64,000 nucleotides of DNA from Pseudomonadota bacterium (GTDB taxonomy: Bacteria; Pseudomonadota; Gammaproteobacteria; Steroidobacterales; Woeseiaceae): positions 1 through 64,000 of the forward strand of contig JADFNS010000012.1 in NCBI GenBank assembly GCA_022563255.1, given 5' to 3'. A program made the position numbers and the translations under genes. This document shows, piece after piece, positions 7,413 to 17,409 of this stretch. Below the pieces are notes generated by a model. The model searched no databases. It was not told where the DNA came from and worked only from the letters and a program-made list of their open reading frames with translations. The number at the start of each line of letters is the position of its first letter. The stretch's first letter is position 1.

Positions 7413-8275
7413 CTCGTAGTTTTCTGTTTGTGCCGGCCGATAGCGAGCACAAGATGCAAAAGGCCGCCGACTCGGGTGCTGACGCGCTGATATTAGATCT
7501 CGAAGACTCGGTGACGTCGGCCGCCCGCCCGGATGCCCGCCTGCTCGCGCGCGAATATCTCGCGGATAAGGAGAACGTTTGGGTGCGGATCAACCCGATG
7601 GGGACTGATGATGCGCTTCTCGATCTCGAAGGCGTTATGCCATCCGCTCCGGCGGGCATCGTGTTGCCGAAACCCAGAAGCGCCGCCGCAGCGATCGAAC
7701 TGGCCGGGTTGCTCGATACTCTGGAAACACAACACGGCATCGAAGCTGGCAGTACCCGAATTTTGCCCCTGTGCACCGAGCATCCGGAAGCGTTGTTTAC
7801 TTTGCACAGCTACATTGGCGCCACGGAGCGTCTGGCGGGCCTTTCCTGGGGCGCCGAAGACCTGAGCGCGGCCGTAGGCGCGAGCGCCAATCGCGATGCA
7901 CAAGGCGACTGGTTGCCGACCTACGAATTGGCTCGTTCGATGTGTCTTTTGGCCGCGGGGGCGGCGGCAGTTCCGGCGTTCGATACGGTATTCACGGATT
8001 TCAGGGACGACGACGGTCTGCGACGATACGCTGCCAATGCAAGGCGCGACGGATTTTCCGGCATGCTTGCGATTCACCCGGCGCAGGTCGCGGTGATTAA
8101 TACCGCTTTCGTACCGACCCCGGCCGAGATAGAAAAAGCGGAGCGTATCGTGGCGTTGTTTGAAGAAAATCCCGGAGCCGGTACGATCGGCTTGGATGGC
8201 ACTATGATTGATCGTCCGCACCTGCTGCAGGCTGAGCGATTGTTACGGCTTGCTGTAAACAAAAAAAAGGCATAG
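7409..8275 (+). CDS. HpcH/HpaI-family CoA-ester lyase (CitE-like)
   Basis: A 288-residue TIM-barrel lyase of the citrate-lyase beta / malyl-CoA lyase family, cleaving or forming beta-hydroxyacyl-CoA esters. Visible signatures: RSFLFVPADSEHKMQKA (CoA-binding start), LDLEDSV (metal and Arg/Asp region), GIVLPKPRS, LCTEHPEAL, LSWGAEDLSAAVGA (metal-binding Glu/Asp) and GMLAIHPAQVAVINTAF. No CitF or CitD genes are nearby, so this is not the citrate lyase subunit proper. The start at 7409 overlaps the MaoC stop; a longer frame to 7373 lacks family similarity. Three bases after its stop begins acs. Malyl-, citramalyl- or methylmalyl-CoA are candidate substrates. Confidence 0.85.
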   Translation: MTRSFLFVPADSEHKMQKAADSGADALILDLEDSVTSAARPDARLLAREYLADKENVWVRINPMGTDDALLDLEGVMPSAPAGIVLPKPRSAAAAIELAGLLDTLETQHGIEAGSTRILPLCTEHPEALFTLHSYIGATERLAGLSWGAEDLSAAVGASANRDAQGDWLPTYELARSMCLLAAGAAAVPAFDTVFTDFRDDDGLRRYAANARRDGFSGMLAIHPAQVAVINTAFVPTPAEIEKAERIVALFEENPGAGTIGLDGTMIDRPHLLQAERLLRLAVNKKKA

Positions 8276-8278
8276 TCC

Positions 8279-10228
8279 ATGGAAACTCGTATTTATCCCG
8301 TTCCCGAAGCGACCAGAAAACGCGCCCTGATCGACGCAGCGCGTTACGAAGAGATGTATGCACGGTCAATTGAGGACAACGACGGATTCTGGGCCGAGCA
8401 GGCCCAACGCATTGACTGGATCAAGCCGTTCACTATCGTCAAGGACGTTAGCTACGCGCTTGATGATCTGCATATTCGCTGGTTCGAAGACGGTACCCTC
8501 AACGTCTGTTACAACTGTGTCGACCGGCATCTTGCTGCCAAGGGTGACGATGTCGCGATTATCTGGGAAGGTGACGACCCGAGCCGCGACCTCAAAATTA
8601 CCTATGCCGAACTGCACACGCGCGTTTGCAAGTTCGCCAACACGCTGAAAAAACTCGGGGCGAAGAAAGGCGATCGCATCACGATTTACATGCCGATGAT
8701 CCCCGAGGCCGCCGTGGCGATGCTCGCGTGCGCCCGCATCGGTGCCGTCCATTCGGTTGTGTTCGGCGGTTTCTCGCCGGAGGCTCTGGCCGGCCGCATC
8801 CACGATTGCGAATCCAATATTGTGATCACGGCGGATGAAGGCTTGCGCGGCGGCAAGCGCATACCGTTGAAGGCGAACGTCGATGTCGCCGCCGAGCGAC
8901 CCATTGTGACGACTTTGGAAAAGGTGCTCGTGGTTAGAAATACCGGGGCCGACATCGATTGGGTCGATGGCCGCGATGCCTGGTTGCATGAAATGGAAGA
9001 GCAGGTCGATGCCGATTGTCCGTGCGAGGAAATGAACGCAGAAGATCCGCTGTTCATTCTTTATACGTCAGGCTCGACCGGCAAACCCAAAGGCGTGTTG
9101 CACACAACCGGCGGCTATCTCGTCTATGCGGCTATGACGTTCGAGTACATATTCGATTACCACCCGGGTGATGTTTATTGGTGCACGGCAGACGTTGGCT
9201 GGGTAACGGGTCACAGCTACATTGTTTACGGACCACTCGCAAACGGCGCGATCACGTTGATGTTTGAGGGTGTGCCCCACTACCCAACGTCGTCGCGCTT
9301 CTGGGAAATCTGTGACAAGCACAAGGTCAATATCTTTTACACGGCGCCAACCGCTATTCGTGCGTTGATGCGTGACGGCGACGCACCGGTGAGGAAAACA
9401 TCGCGCAAGAGTCTGCGTTTGCTCGGCACTGTCGGTGAACCCATTAATCCCGAAGCCTGGGAGTGGTACTACCGGGTGGTTGGCGAGGAGCGCTGCCCGA
9501 TCGTGGACACCTGGTGGCAGACGGAAACCGGCGCCGCCATGATCAGTCCGCTGCCGGGTGCAACGGCGCTCAAGCCGGGTTCGGCGACCAGGCCACTGTT
9601 CGGGATTCAGCTGGCCATCGTCGATGATGAGGGCAATGTCCTGCATGACGCCGCGGAAGGAAACCTGATTATCACCGCGAGCTGGCCCGGACAGATGCGT
9701 ACCATTTACGGTGATCATCAGCGCTTCATCGACACCTATTTCGTGACGTTTGAGGGCAGTTACTTCACCGGCGACGGCGTCCGTCGCGACGCAGATGGGT
9801 ATTACTGGATCACGGGTCGCGTGGACGACGTGTTGAATGTATCGGGTCATCGCATGGGTACAGCCGAAGTCGAAAGTGCGCTCGTCTCCCATCCCGACGT
9901 TGCTGAAGCCGCCGTTGTTGGTTACCCGCATGACATCAAAGGGCAGGGCATCTATGCCTACGTCACCTTGATGGCCAGCGTGGAATCCAGCGATGAACTC
10001 AAAGCGGAGCTGCAACAGTGGGTTCGCAAGGAAATCGGGGCTATCGCCAAGCCAGATCTGTTGCAGTGGGCGCCAGGATTACCGAAGACGCGCTCCGGCA
10101 AGATCATGCGGCGCATACTCAGAAAAGTCGCAGCGGATGATTTCGAAAATTTAGGTGACACGTCGACGCTGGCCGACCCGGCAGTAGTTGATGACTTGAT
10201 ACAAAACCGGCAGAACAAGGTCGGTTAA
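8279..10228 (+). CDS. acs: Acetyl-coenzyme A synthetase
   Basis: A 649-residue AMP-forming ligase making acetyl-CoA from acetate, ATP and CoA. The adenylate motif [11 protein letters not shown] is at about 261-271, with DTWWQTETG (acetate pocket Trp) and [14 protein letters not shown] later; the A10 lysine is Lys608 in [10 protein letters not shown], the residue that protein acetyltransferases modify in this family. Length equals that of enterobacterial Acs. It follows the CoA-ester lyase by three bases, so MaoC, lyase and Acs probably form one operon around CoA-ester turnover, with acetyl-CoA as the shared metabolite. A propionyl-CoA synthetase is less likely given the WWQTETG pocket. Confidence 0.95.
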   Translation: METRIYPVPEATRKRALIDAARYEEMYARSIEDNDGFWAEQAQRIDWIKPFTIVKDVSYALDDLHIRWFEDGTLNVCYNCVDRHLAAKGDDVAIIWEGDDPSRDLKITYAELHTRVCKFANTLKKLGAKKGDRITIYMPMIPEAAVAMLACARIGAVHSVVFGGFSPEALAGRIHDCESNIVITADEGLRGGKRIPLKANVDVAAERPIVTTLEKVLVVRNTGADIDWVDGRDAWLHEMEEQVDADCPCEEMNAEDPLFILYTSGSTGKPKGVLHTTGGYLVYAAMTFEYIFDYHPGDVYWCTADVGWVTGHSYIVYGPLANGAITLMFEGVPHYPTSSRFWEICDKHKVNIFYTAPTAIRALMRDGDAPVRKTSRKSLRLLGTVGEPINPEAWEWYYRVVGEERCPIVDTWWQTETGAAMISPLPGATALKPGSATRPLFGIQLAIVDDEGNVLHDAAEGNLIITASWPGQMRTIYGDHQRFIDTYFVTFEGSYFTGDGVRRDADGYYWITGRVDDVLNVSGHRMGTAEVESALVSHPDVAEAAVVGYPHDIKGQGIYAYVTLMASVESSDELKAELQQWVRKEIGAIAKPDLLQWAPGLPKTRSGKIMRRILRKVAADDFENLGDTSTLADPAVVDDLIQNRQNKVG

Positions 10229-10235
10229 GTTAACG

Positions 10236-11621
10236 CTAGCTGGCCTGGTCCTTAGCGATCTCATCGCTCAGGTTGCTTTCGAGTTCGTCAATAAAGCTCT
10301 GATCCAGTTCGGTGGAAGCGGACGCGGATATCGGGTTGACGGCGTCATCGGCGTCAAAGGCCGATTCCTCGACGACGGCCGATTCCTCGACGACGGCCGG
10401 TGATACCAGTTTTTGCGTACGCAGCAGTCCCGGATCGATGGCCTGGTACTCGCTGATCTGCACGTCGTCGCTGCCGGCATGATCGCGATCATGGCGTCGA
10501 TAATCTTCGACCTGGCGCTCATAAGCTTTTACAAATTCCTCGCCGAACATTTGCGGGAAGCGACCGCCGCCCTTTTCGGTAAGGATCGGATACAGGTCGC
10601 GATATTGTTGCCAGTACTTCTTCTGATTTGAAAAGCCAAAGAAATTCTTACGGCCCAACGATTTGTCGAAACGCTCCTGAAGTTCATCCGGGTCCAGGCG
10701 ATCGGCAAATTCCATGAAAGCGCTGTTCATCGCGTCAACGAACGCGTTTTGATGATTGACGAGATCGCGGGACACCTCGCGGATCGAATCCTGGGCGCCG
10801 AGATATTCGCCTTCGCTGCCAAGCAAAAGTTGCTTGATGAGATCGTTGGTGTTCTGGGAAAATTTCATTGGATTGTTGTGGCGCGGCAACACAGTCGTCT
10901 GATCGAGGCGGAATGTATTCTTCAGGTTCGCGCGACTGGCCAGTAAGTCAGTCATCCCCGATACAAACTCCCGCAGTATCTGGCCAGCCGTCATCATCAT
11001 GTCGGGTCGGTTAACCGACGGCAGTAGTTCGGCGCGGTTGATGCCGAGTCCATCGAGGAAGGAATCGAAAAGGTCTTCAGCGCTGACGTCCAGTTTTTTC
11101 GACCCGGCTTTCGCGGTGTCCGGTGCGACTTCTTTCGATTCGTTGCCGAACATGACGGCCTGAAAATCTTCGTCGCCGGTGATCTCCTCTTCGTCGAGCA
11201 GCTTGACACCGGTGCGTAACGATACCTCCTCGACGAGTTGTTCGACGTTGTCGGCAACCACGCTTGGTTTGGCGTCGGGCGGTATTTCCAGTCCTTCTCC
11301 GGAGTCTATCGAGACTTCGAATTCGAAGTCGCCCATATACAAACGATCGCCATCGAATAATCGACGCGGCTTTCCATGCCCGATCGGTTCCATCTCGTCG
11401 TTGACATAAACGCCATTGCTGCTGAGGTCCGCCAAATAATAAATACCGCCCCGGAAGTCGATAACGGCGTGTTTGCTGGAGATGTAACGATCAGGGTCCG
11501 GAAGAATCCAGTCATTGCGGAGTGAGCGCCCAATGCTGGCGCCGCTCTCGTAAAACTCACGCTCGAAATCGTCGCCGACGAGGTCGGCGTTCTTACTGAC
11601 GATTTTAAGCTTTAGCGACAT
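10236..11621 (-). CDS. FHA-domain protein of the T6SS TagH/Fha type
   Basis: A 461-residue protein with an N-terminal FHA domain (about 20-100: IGRSLRNDWILPD, ISSKHAVIDF, DLSSNGVYVND, the Gly-Arg, Ser-x-x-His and Asn that grip phosphothreonine). After an acidic linker, residues about 205-400 match the C-terminal domain of type VI secretion FHA proteins (FLDGLGINRAELL, NPMKFSQNTNDLIKQLL, FGEEFVKAYERQVEDY). No T6SS gene is in the window. In T6SS systems such proteins read threonine phosphorylated by a PpkA kinase; two unusual Ser/Thr kinases occur at 27177 and 57482. The start MSLKLKIV is preferred over a longer frame to 11666. The C-terminal tail carries a perfect 18-bp tandem duplication. Confidence 0.85.
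   Translation of the reverse strand: MSLKLKIVSKNADLVGDDFEREFYESGASIGRSLRNDWILPDPDRYISSKHAVIDFRGGIYYLADLSSNGVYVNDEMEPIGHGKPRRLFDGDRLYMGDFEFEVSIDSGEGLEIPPDAKPSVVADNVEQLVEEVSLRTGVKLLDEEEITGDEDFQAVMFGNESKEVAPDTAKAGSKKLDVSAEDLFDSFLDGLGINRAELLPSVNRPDMMMTAGQILREFVSGMTDLLASRANLKNTFRLDQTTVLPRHNNPMKFSQNTNDLIKQLLLGSEGEYLGAQDSIREVSRDLVNHQNAFVDAMNSAFMEFADRLDPDELQERFDKSLGRKNFFGFSNQKKYWQQYRDLYPILTEKGGGRFPQMFGEEFVKAYERQVEDYRRHDRDHAGSDDVQISEYQAIDPGLLRTQKLVSPAVVEESAVVEESAFDADDAVNPISASASTELDQSFIDELESNLSDEIAKDQAS
10363..10398. repeat. Tandem 18-bp duplication inside the FHA gene
   Basis: GATTCCTCGACGACGGCC occurs twice without a gap (10363-10380 and 10381-10398), giving the repeated peptide AVVEES in the acidic tail of the FHA protein. 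The units are identical, so the duplication is recent or slippage-prone. Confidence 0.9.
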
Positions 11622-11775
11622 TTGGGGTCCGGATCGCTTCGAATTGTAAATTTTGCAGTGAAACAAGGGGATACGATGCCGAGTAGTTCACATAATCGGG
11701 TGGAATTCACCAAAATACGACTTCTGCACGCCGGTTTTGGGTAAACTACGCGACCCCACGGCGAAACATTCCCAA

Positions 11776-12102
11776 ATGAGCAAAAAGACCCTCTTTAAAG
11801 TCATTTTCATGAATCAGGGCAAGGTTTATGAGATTTATGCCCGAAGTGTCGGCCATGGCGAGATGTTCGGCTTCGTTGAAGTCGAAGAACTGGTTTTCGG
11901 CGAGAAAACCACGGTGGTTGTCGATCCCTCTGAAGAGAAGATCAAGACTGAATTTGAAAACGTGAAGCGAACCTATTTGCCGATGCATGCGATCATTCGG
12001 ATAGACGAGGTCGACAAGCGGGGCACTAGCAAAATTTCCAAACTTGAAGGCGGTAATATCACGCAGTTTCCCGTGCCGGTGTATACGCCGGGCGACAAGT
12101 AG
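11776..12102 (+). CDS. DUF1820 family protein
   Basis: A 108-residue protein of the DUF1820 family, found across gammaproteobacteria with no assigned function. It begins [20 protein letters not shown] and shows the family's conserved [16 protein letters not shown] and [13 protein letters not shown] blocks; the fold is probably a small beta barrel. The ATG at 11776 is used because the upstream codons (from a TTG at 11737) are not family-like. It lies 14 bases before purL and may be co-transcribed with it. The 154 bases to the divergent FHA gene probably hold both promoters. Confidence 0.85.
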   Translation: MSKKTLFKVIFMNQGKVYEIYARSVGHGEMFGFVEVEELVFGEKTTVVVDPSEEKIKTEFENVKRTYLPMHAIIRIDEVDKRGTSKISKLEGGNITQFPVPVYTPGDK

Positions 12103-12116
12103 TACTCCTCCGGCTT

Positions 12117-15100
12117 ATGCTTGAACTGCCCGGTCAACCGGCTCTCTCCGACTTCCGCGTTGCCAAACTCAAACGCTCACTGCAGTGCATTGACGAACGC
12201 CTTGAATCCGTCAACACGCGCTATGTCTATTTCGTTGATACCAATGCCGATCTGTCGCGCAAAGAGCGCTCCCGCCTGGACGCGCTGCTGTTGTCCGGCG
12301 ACCGGCCCGGCAAGATGCGCAAGGGCGAGAAACGCGTGTACGTCGTGCCCCGTCCGGGAACCATTTCGCCGTGGTCGTCGAAGGCAACGGATATCGCAAG
12401 GGTCTGTGAAATCAAGGCCATTACTCGTATCGAGCGCGGGATTTGCTATGGCCTGAAGTTTTCGTCCACGGTGAACGATGACGACGTGATGGCGCTGGCG
12501 CATGTGCTCTTCGATCGCATGACCGAGATAGCGTTCACTGACAGCGATCAGGCGCAGGCGTTGTTTGCAGTACATGCGCCAGCTCCTGTCGCCGTCATAC
12601 CGCTCGCAAAGACCGGGCGTGCGGCGCTGGTCGAGGCAAATACGGAGCTTGGCCTCGCGTTGAGCGACGGCGAAATCGACTACCTCCTCGCCGGCTACGC
12701 CGATCTCGATCGCGATCCGACCGACGTGGAACTCATGATGTTCGCACAAGCGAATTCCGAGCACTGCCGGCACAAGATTTTTAACGCCCGCTGGACGATC
12801 GACGGAGAAAAACAGGACAAGCGCCTGTTCGGCATGATCAAGTCAACGACCGAAATGACGCCGGGCGGCGTCATTTCGGCCTACACCGACAACGCCGCGG
12901 TTATCGCTGGCTGGGACGGGCCCCGTCTGATGCCGGCACCCCGGAATCGGGAATTCACTTACGTTGACGAGCCTATCCACATCGTGATGAAGGTGGAAAC
13001 TCACAACCATCCGACCGCAATCTCGCCGTTCCCGGGCGCCGCGACGGGTGCGGGCGGCGAGATTCGGGACGAGGGGGCGACCGGGCTGGGCGCCAAGCCC
13101 AAGGCCGGACTGAGCGGCTTTACAGTTTCGCATCTGCGCATCCCCGGCTACGCGCAGCCCTGGGAGGACGACTTTCCGCATCCCGACCGCATCGCAACGC
13201 CGCTGGAGATTATGATTGAAGGGCCGATCGGCGGCGCCGCGTTCAATAACGAATTCGGTCGGCCGAACCTGGCCGGATATTTCCGCACCTACGAGAGTAA
13301 ATTTCCCGGTTTGCCCGACAACGAGATTCGCGGCTATCACAAACCGATTATGATCGCTGGCGGTATTGGCAATGTTCGCGCCGAGCACGCGAGCAAGACG
13401 GAGGTGCCGGTCGGCGCCAAAATCGTCGTGCTGGGCGGTCCGTCGATGTTGATCGGCCTAGGCGGCGGCGCTGCCTCGTCGCTGGCCAGCGGTGCGTCGA
13501 GCGAGGATCTGGATTTCGCGTCGGTGCAGCGCCCCAACCCCGAGATGGAGCGCCGGGCACAGGAAGTGATCGACCGCTGCTGGGCCATGGGCGGCGATAA
13601 TCCGATCTTGCTGATACACGATGTCGGTGCGGGCGGGTTGTCGAACGCAGTGCCCGAGGCCGTCAACCACAGCGAACGTGGCGCGGAGATCGAGCTGCGC
13701 GAAGTCCCGAATGCCGAGCCCGGCATGTCGCCGATGGGCATCTGGTGCAACGAGGCGCAGGAACGCTACATCCTGATTGTTGGTGATGACAGGATCGACG
13801 AATTCGCCTCACTGTGCGAGCGGGAACGGTGTCCCGCAGCCGTAATCGGCACGCTGACCGACGATCGTATTCTCGTGGTCAATGACAGGGATTTCGAAAA
13901 TTGCGTTGTGAATATGCCATTGCAAATGCTGCTGGGCAATCCGCCTAAAATGGATCGCGATGTCCAGCGGGCGCCGTTGATTCTGAACGAACTCGATCTC
14001 GACGGCATAGAGTTCGAAGAGGCTGCGCTACGCGTATTGCGCTTTCCCGCCGTGGCGGACAAATCGTTCCTGATCCACATCGGCGATCGCACGGTGGGCG
14101 GGCTCAGTGTTCGGGATCAACTCATCGGGCCGTGGCAGGTTCCGGTCAGCGACGTTGCCATTACGTCGTCCGGATTCGAAAGCACGACCGGCGAAGCCAT
14201 GGCGATGGGCGAACGCACGCCGCTCGCGTCCGGCAACGCGCCCGCATCGGGCCGCATGGCTGTCGCTGAAGCGATCACGAATATAGCGGCGGCCGCGATA
14301 GAAGACATCAGCGACGTACGTTTGTCCGCTAACTGGATGGTCGCCGCCGGTCACCGGGGCGAAGACGCGAATTTGTTCGACACCGTGCGGGCGGTCGGCG
14401 ACGAGCTGTGCCGTGCGATCGGTGTCGCCATTCCGGTCGGGAAAGACTCGATGTCGATGCGAACGAGTTGGGAGGACGACGATGGCGAATACCAGGTCGT
14501 CGCGCCGGTATCGCTGATTATTTCTGCATTTGCTCCGGTCAGCGACGTCACACGACACCTGACGCCTGAGCTGCGCGCGACCGAAGACAACAGTTACCTG
14601 TTGCTTTTGGATCTGGGGCAGGGCGCCAATCGCATGGGCGGCTCCTGTTTGATGCAGTCCTACCGGCGTACCGGCGGTTCGACCCCTGACCTCGATGATC
14701 CAAAATTGCTGACGGGGTTTTTCGTGGCGATCCAGGAATTGAATTCGCGCGGCCTGGTGCTGGCCTATCACGATCGCAGCGACGGCGGACTGTTCGCAAC
14801 CGTGGCCGAGATGATGTTCGCGAGCCGCTTGGGCGTGTCCTTGTCCCTGGCCGGCCCGCGCGCCGATGTGATGCGGCAACTCTTCAATGAGGAATTGGGC
14901 GCAGTCGTGCAGGTGGAGAAAAGCAAGCTGACGCAAGTGCAAATGCTGCTGGACCGTCACGGAGTTGCCGCATCGGCCATTGGCCGCGTCGAGAAACTAT
15001 CGACGCTGACCGTGCGCGGCGATGTGGGCGTGGTCCTGCAACTTGATCGGGTACGGATGCAGCGTGAATGGTCGGAAATGAGCTATCGCATCCAGGCGTT

Positions 15101-15995
15101 GCGTGACAACCCGGCCACGGCCAGTGAAGAATACGATCGCATCCTCGATGACAAGGACCCGGGATTGAATGCCGACCTGACGTTCGATCCGTCGGACGAC
15201 ATCACGCGCGTCCTTCGCAGCGGCGTCAGGCCGCGTGTCGCGGTGTTGCGGGAACAAGGCGTCAACAGCCAGTACGAAATGGCCGCAGCGTTCATGCGCG
15301 CCGGGTTCATCGCCGTCGACGTGCACATGAGCGATCTGTTGAGTGGACGCGATTCGCTGGACGAGTATCAGGGCCTGGTTGCCTGTGGCGGTTTCTCGTT
15401 TGGCGATGTTCTGGGCGCCGGCGGTGGCTGGGCGAAGTCCATTCTCTACCATTCCCGGACGCGCGATCAGTTCGCGGCATTCTTCGAGCGCGCCGATACG
15501 TTCGCACTGGGCGTGTGCAATGGTTGCCAGATGATGTCGCGCTTGCGTGAGTTAATTCCCGGCGCCGAAAACTGGCCACGCTTCGAGCGCAATACGTCCG
15601 AGCAATTCGAAGCTCGCCTGAGCCTGGTCGAGGTTCTCGAAAGCCCCTCCTTGTTTCTTGACGGCATGGCGGGGTCGAGGATGCCGATAGTAACGTCCCA
15701 CGGCGAGGGCAGGGCGGTGTTCGCTGACGACGCGGCGCGTTATATGTCGTCGTACACGGTCGCCATGCGCTACGTCGACAATTACGGCCAGGTTGCGGAC
15801 GCTTATCCGGCCAATCCCAACGGATCGACGGACGGCATCTGCGGTTTGAGCAACGATGATGGCCGCGTAACGATCATGATGCCGCACCCGGAAAGAGCTG
15901 CCATGACCCGGCAAAACTCGTGGCATCCTGATAACTGGGGAAACGAGGGCGCCTGGATGCGAATGTTCCGCAACGCAAGAATGGCCCTGGCCTAG
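12117..15995 (+). CDS. purL: Phosphoribosylformylglycinamidine synthase
   Basis: The fourth step of purine synthesis: FGAR plus glutamine and ATP give FGAM. At 1292 residues it is the large single-chain gammaproteobacterial type, with an N-terminal PurS-like part, two AIRS-like halves and a C-terminal glutaminase. Visible motifs: [15 protein letters not shown] (about 208-222), [33 protein letters not shown] in the second half, and the glutaminase nucleophile in [13 protein letters not shown] near residue 1130, with a C-terminal MMPHPERA. It is preceded by the DUF1820 gene, and its stop overlaps by four bases the stop of the convergent DUF4145 gene. purF lies separately at 55922. Confidence 0.98.
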   Translation: MLELPGQPALSDFRVAKLKRSLQCIDERLESVNTRYVYFVDTNADLSRKERSRLDALLLSGDRPGKMRKGEKRVYVVPRPGTISPWSSKATDIARVCEIKAITRIERGICYGLKFSSTVNDDDVMALAHVLFDRMTEIAFTDSDQAQALFAVHAPAPVAVIPLAKTGRAALVEANTELGLALSDGEIDYLLAGYADLDRDPTDVELMMFAQANSEHCRHKIFNARWTIDGEKQDKRLFGMIKSTTEMTPGGVISAYTDNAAVIAGWDGPRLMPAPRNREFTYVDEPIHIVMKVETHNHPTAISPFPGAATGAGGEIRDEGATGLGAKPKAGLSGFTVSHLRIPGYAQPWEDDFPHPDRIATPLEIMIEGPIGGAAFNNEFGRPNLAGYFRTYESKFPGLPDNEIRGYHKPIMIAGGIGNVRAEHASKTEVPVGAKIVVLGGPSMLIGLGGGAASSLASGASSEDLDFASVQRPNPEMERRAQEVIDRCWAMGGDNPILLIHDVGAGGLSNAVPEAVNHSERGAEIELREVPNAEPGMSPMGIWCNEAQERYILIVGDDRIDEFASLCERERCPAAVIGTLTDDRILVVNDRDFENCVVNMPLQMLLGNPPKMDRDVQRAPLILNELDLDGIEFEEAALRVLRFPAVADKSFLIHIGDRTVGGLSVRDQLIGPWQVPVSDVAITSSGFESTTGEAMAMGERTPLASGNAPASGRMAVAEAITNIAAAAIEDISDVRLSANWMVAAGHRGEDANLFDTVRAVGDELCRAIGVAIPVGKDSMSMRTSWEDDDGEYQVVAPVSLIISAFAPVSDVTRHLTPELRATEDNSYLLLLDLGQGANRMGGSCLMQSYRRTGGSTPDLDDPKLLTGFFVAIQELNSRGLVLAYHDRSDGGLFATVAEMMFASRLGVSLSLAGPRADVMRQLFNEELGAVVQVEKSKLTQVQMLLDRHGVAASAIGRVEKLSTLTVRGDVGVVLQLDRVRMQREWSEMSYRIQALRDNPATASEEYDRILDDKDPGLNADLTFDPSDDITRVLRSGVRPRVAVLREQGVNSQYEMAAAFMRAGFIAVDVHMSDLLSGRDSLDEYQGLVACGGFSFGDVLGAGGGWAKSILYHSRTRDQFAAFFERADTFALGVCNGCQMMSRLRELIPGAENWPRFERNTSEQFEARLSLVEVLESPSLFLDGMAGSRMPIVTSHGEGRAVFADDAARYMSSYTVAMRYVDNYGQVADAYPANPNGSTDGICGLSNDDGRVTIMMPHPERAAMTRQNSWHPDNWGNEGAWMRMFRNARMALA

Positions 15996-16672
15996 AAGTT
16001 ACTCGCGTTCTCGTTGACGAAAAAACGGCGGACCTTGATTGCACGCGTCAGTTTTCCACGGCGCACAAAACATTGATAAAACATGTCTTTCAGCACCTCG
16101 AGGAGTATACCGGCCTGCGCTCGGTCAAGCAGCGGCAGATCTTCGTTCTGGCCAGATCCGAATAAAACCGCCTTGATCGGCGCGAACGTCTCGTCGTCGA
16201 TCCCGGCAATGCCTTGTGCCGCCATGACCTCTTCAAAACCGCGCAGCTTGCCGCCTTCTCCCAGAGCGTCGAAAGCGCTGCCGGCGGCGCGCTTGCACAT
16301 CGACGCAAAGGCGTTGAAGCTGTTGTTCGAATAACAGGTGAGGGCCTCGCGAAACAAAACCTCCGTTTCCTTCGGCAAATAGGAAAACGCGAACCGTTCT
16401 TTCGGTCTTTCGAGTTCGACAAAATTGCGCAGCAGTTCAACGCGATTTTCACTGTATTCGCGTACCGCAAAACGCAGAAAAACCGGTGCGTGGCAGGCAT
16501 CGCATTGATACACCAGGCCAACGTGCTTTGGCTTGTCGTGCAGCAGGGACGCCGCGTCAGGAATCGACTGCGGGCTCATGTGAGCGTACACGCCACAGTA
16601 TGGGCACTCGAGGCCGATACGCTCCTCGAGTTCACTCTCAATCCCCTGATCTTTATCCAGAATCATCTTCAA
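15992..16672 (-). CDS. DUF4145 domain protein with zinc ribbon
   Basis: A 226-residue protein. Residues 20-60 form a zinc-ribbon-like start (LECPYCGVY ... YQCDACHAP), followed by a helical DUF4145-type core ([56 protein letters not shown]). DUF4145 occurs both as a stand-alone domain and fused to restriction enzymes; its role is unknown. No nuclease or methylase neighbours are present, so defence is not supported here. The gene converges on purL with a 4-base overlap of the ends. The start at 16672 is the first ATG of the frame. Confidence 0.75.
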   Translation of the reverse strand: MKMILDKDQGIESELEERIGLECPYCGVYAHMSPQSIPDAASLLHDKPKHVGLVYQCDACHAPVFLRFAVREYSENRVELLRNFVELERPKERFAFSYLPKETEVLFREALTCYSNNSFNAFASMCKRAAGSAFDALGEGGKLRGFEEVMAAQGIAGIDDETFAPIKAVLFGSGQNEDLPLLDRAQAGILLEVLKDMFYQCFVRRGKLTRAIKVRRFFVNENASNF

Positions 16673-16731
16673 TCCGAGTATGCACTATAGAAAAATTGTC
16701 GCTGTGCGTGCTTTACATAATCTTATAATTG

Positions 16732-17388
16732 CTATTGCCCCCAGCTGCCAACTGCCTCACGTGCTGCGTCGTTCACGGGGCGGGCCAGTAATGCCGTTCT
16801 GCTCAACGTAACTTCAAATCTCGCGCCGTCTGCCATGGGTAAGTAGGTGGCCGTGCCGTAATAAGCGTCAATGCCTGGCAGCAGCATCGGGAATTTTCGC
16901 GCGACACGCCACAGGTCGAGCGCCGGCACTTTTGACAGTGCGTGCACGGTTCGCTCCGCGGACATCTCGTCCGCGACACTGGCATACCGCCCGCTAAGGC
17001 GATCGAGTTGATAAACCGGATCAAGACCGAGCAGCGTCGCCGGTGGTTTCCAGGTGATAATGCGGGCGTCCATCTGCCACTCATCTCCACGCAACCTGAG
17101 CAGGCGATCGGGTTCCCCGCTAACCATGACCCGGGCGACGTATTCTCCCTGTGCTGAGCGCGAAAACTCGATCTGACTAACGACTTGTTCCGCAACGAGA
17201 CGGTCATATGCGGCGTAGCTGAACGCCAGCATGATGCTCGCGCCACCCAGCGACGCGAATATCAATCCACCTGCCAGGGAACTCGTCGCGCGGACCGGTC
17301 GGCGCCGGCGGATATGCCGCCCCGTCGAGAAAATAAAGAACAACGTGAAAATTGTGAAGACCGCGCCCGCGGTCAGCAGTGCATTCAT
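16732..17388 (-). CDS. Conserved membrane protein, unknown function
   Basis: A 218-residue protein with two N-terminal membrane helices (about 4-22 and 38-62) separated by a very basic loop (RHIRRRRPVR), so the loop should be cytoplasmic and the long C-terminal part periplasmic. The soluble part has no motif I recognise; it is strand-rich (QGEYVARVMVSG, MDARIITWKPP) and contains DPVYQLDRLSGRY. Similar proteins in related genomes are sometimes labelled efflux pump, which nothing here supports: 2 helices are too few. It lies 22 bases upstream of the ettA stop region on the same strand order (ettA is upstream), so ettA and this gene may share a transcript. Confidence 0.65.
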   Translation of the reverse strand: MNALLTAGAVFTIFTLFFIFSTGRHIRRRRPVRATSSLAGGLIFASLGGASIMLAFSYAAYDRLVAEQVVSQIEFSRSAQGEYVARVMVSGEPDRLLRLRGDEWQMDARIITWKPPATLLGLDPVYQLDRLSGRYASVADEMSAERTVHALSKVPALDLWRVARKFPMLLPGIDAYYGTATYLPMADGARFEVTLSRTALLARPVNDAAREAVGSWGQ

Positions 17389-17409
17389 CGAGCGCTCCGT
17401 GTGCGTTCG

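Noticed and set aside
14028-14960. 310-codon frame opposite purL
   Set aside because: Antisense shadow in GC-rich coding sequence, His/Arg-rich composition, no motif.
15992-16672. Defence function for the DUF4145 protein
   Set aside because: DUF4145 occurs in some restriction enzymes, but no nuclease, helicase or methylase is present here.
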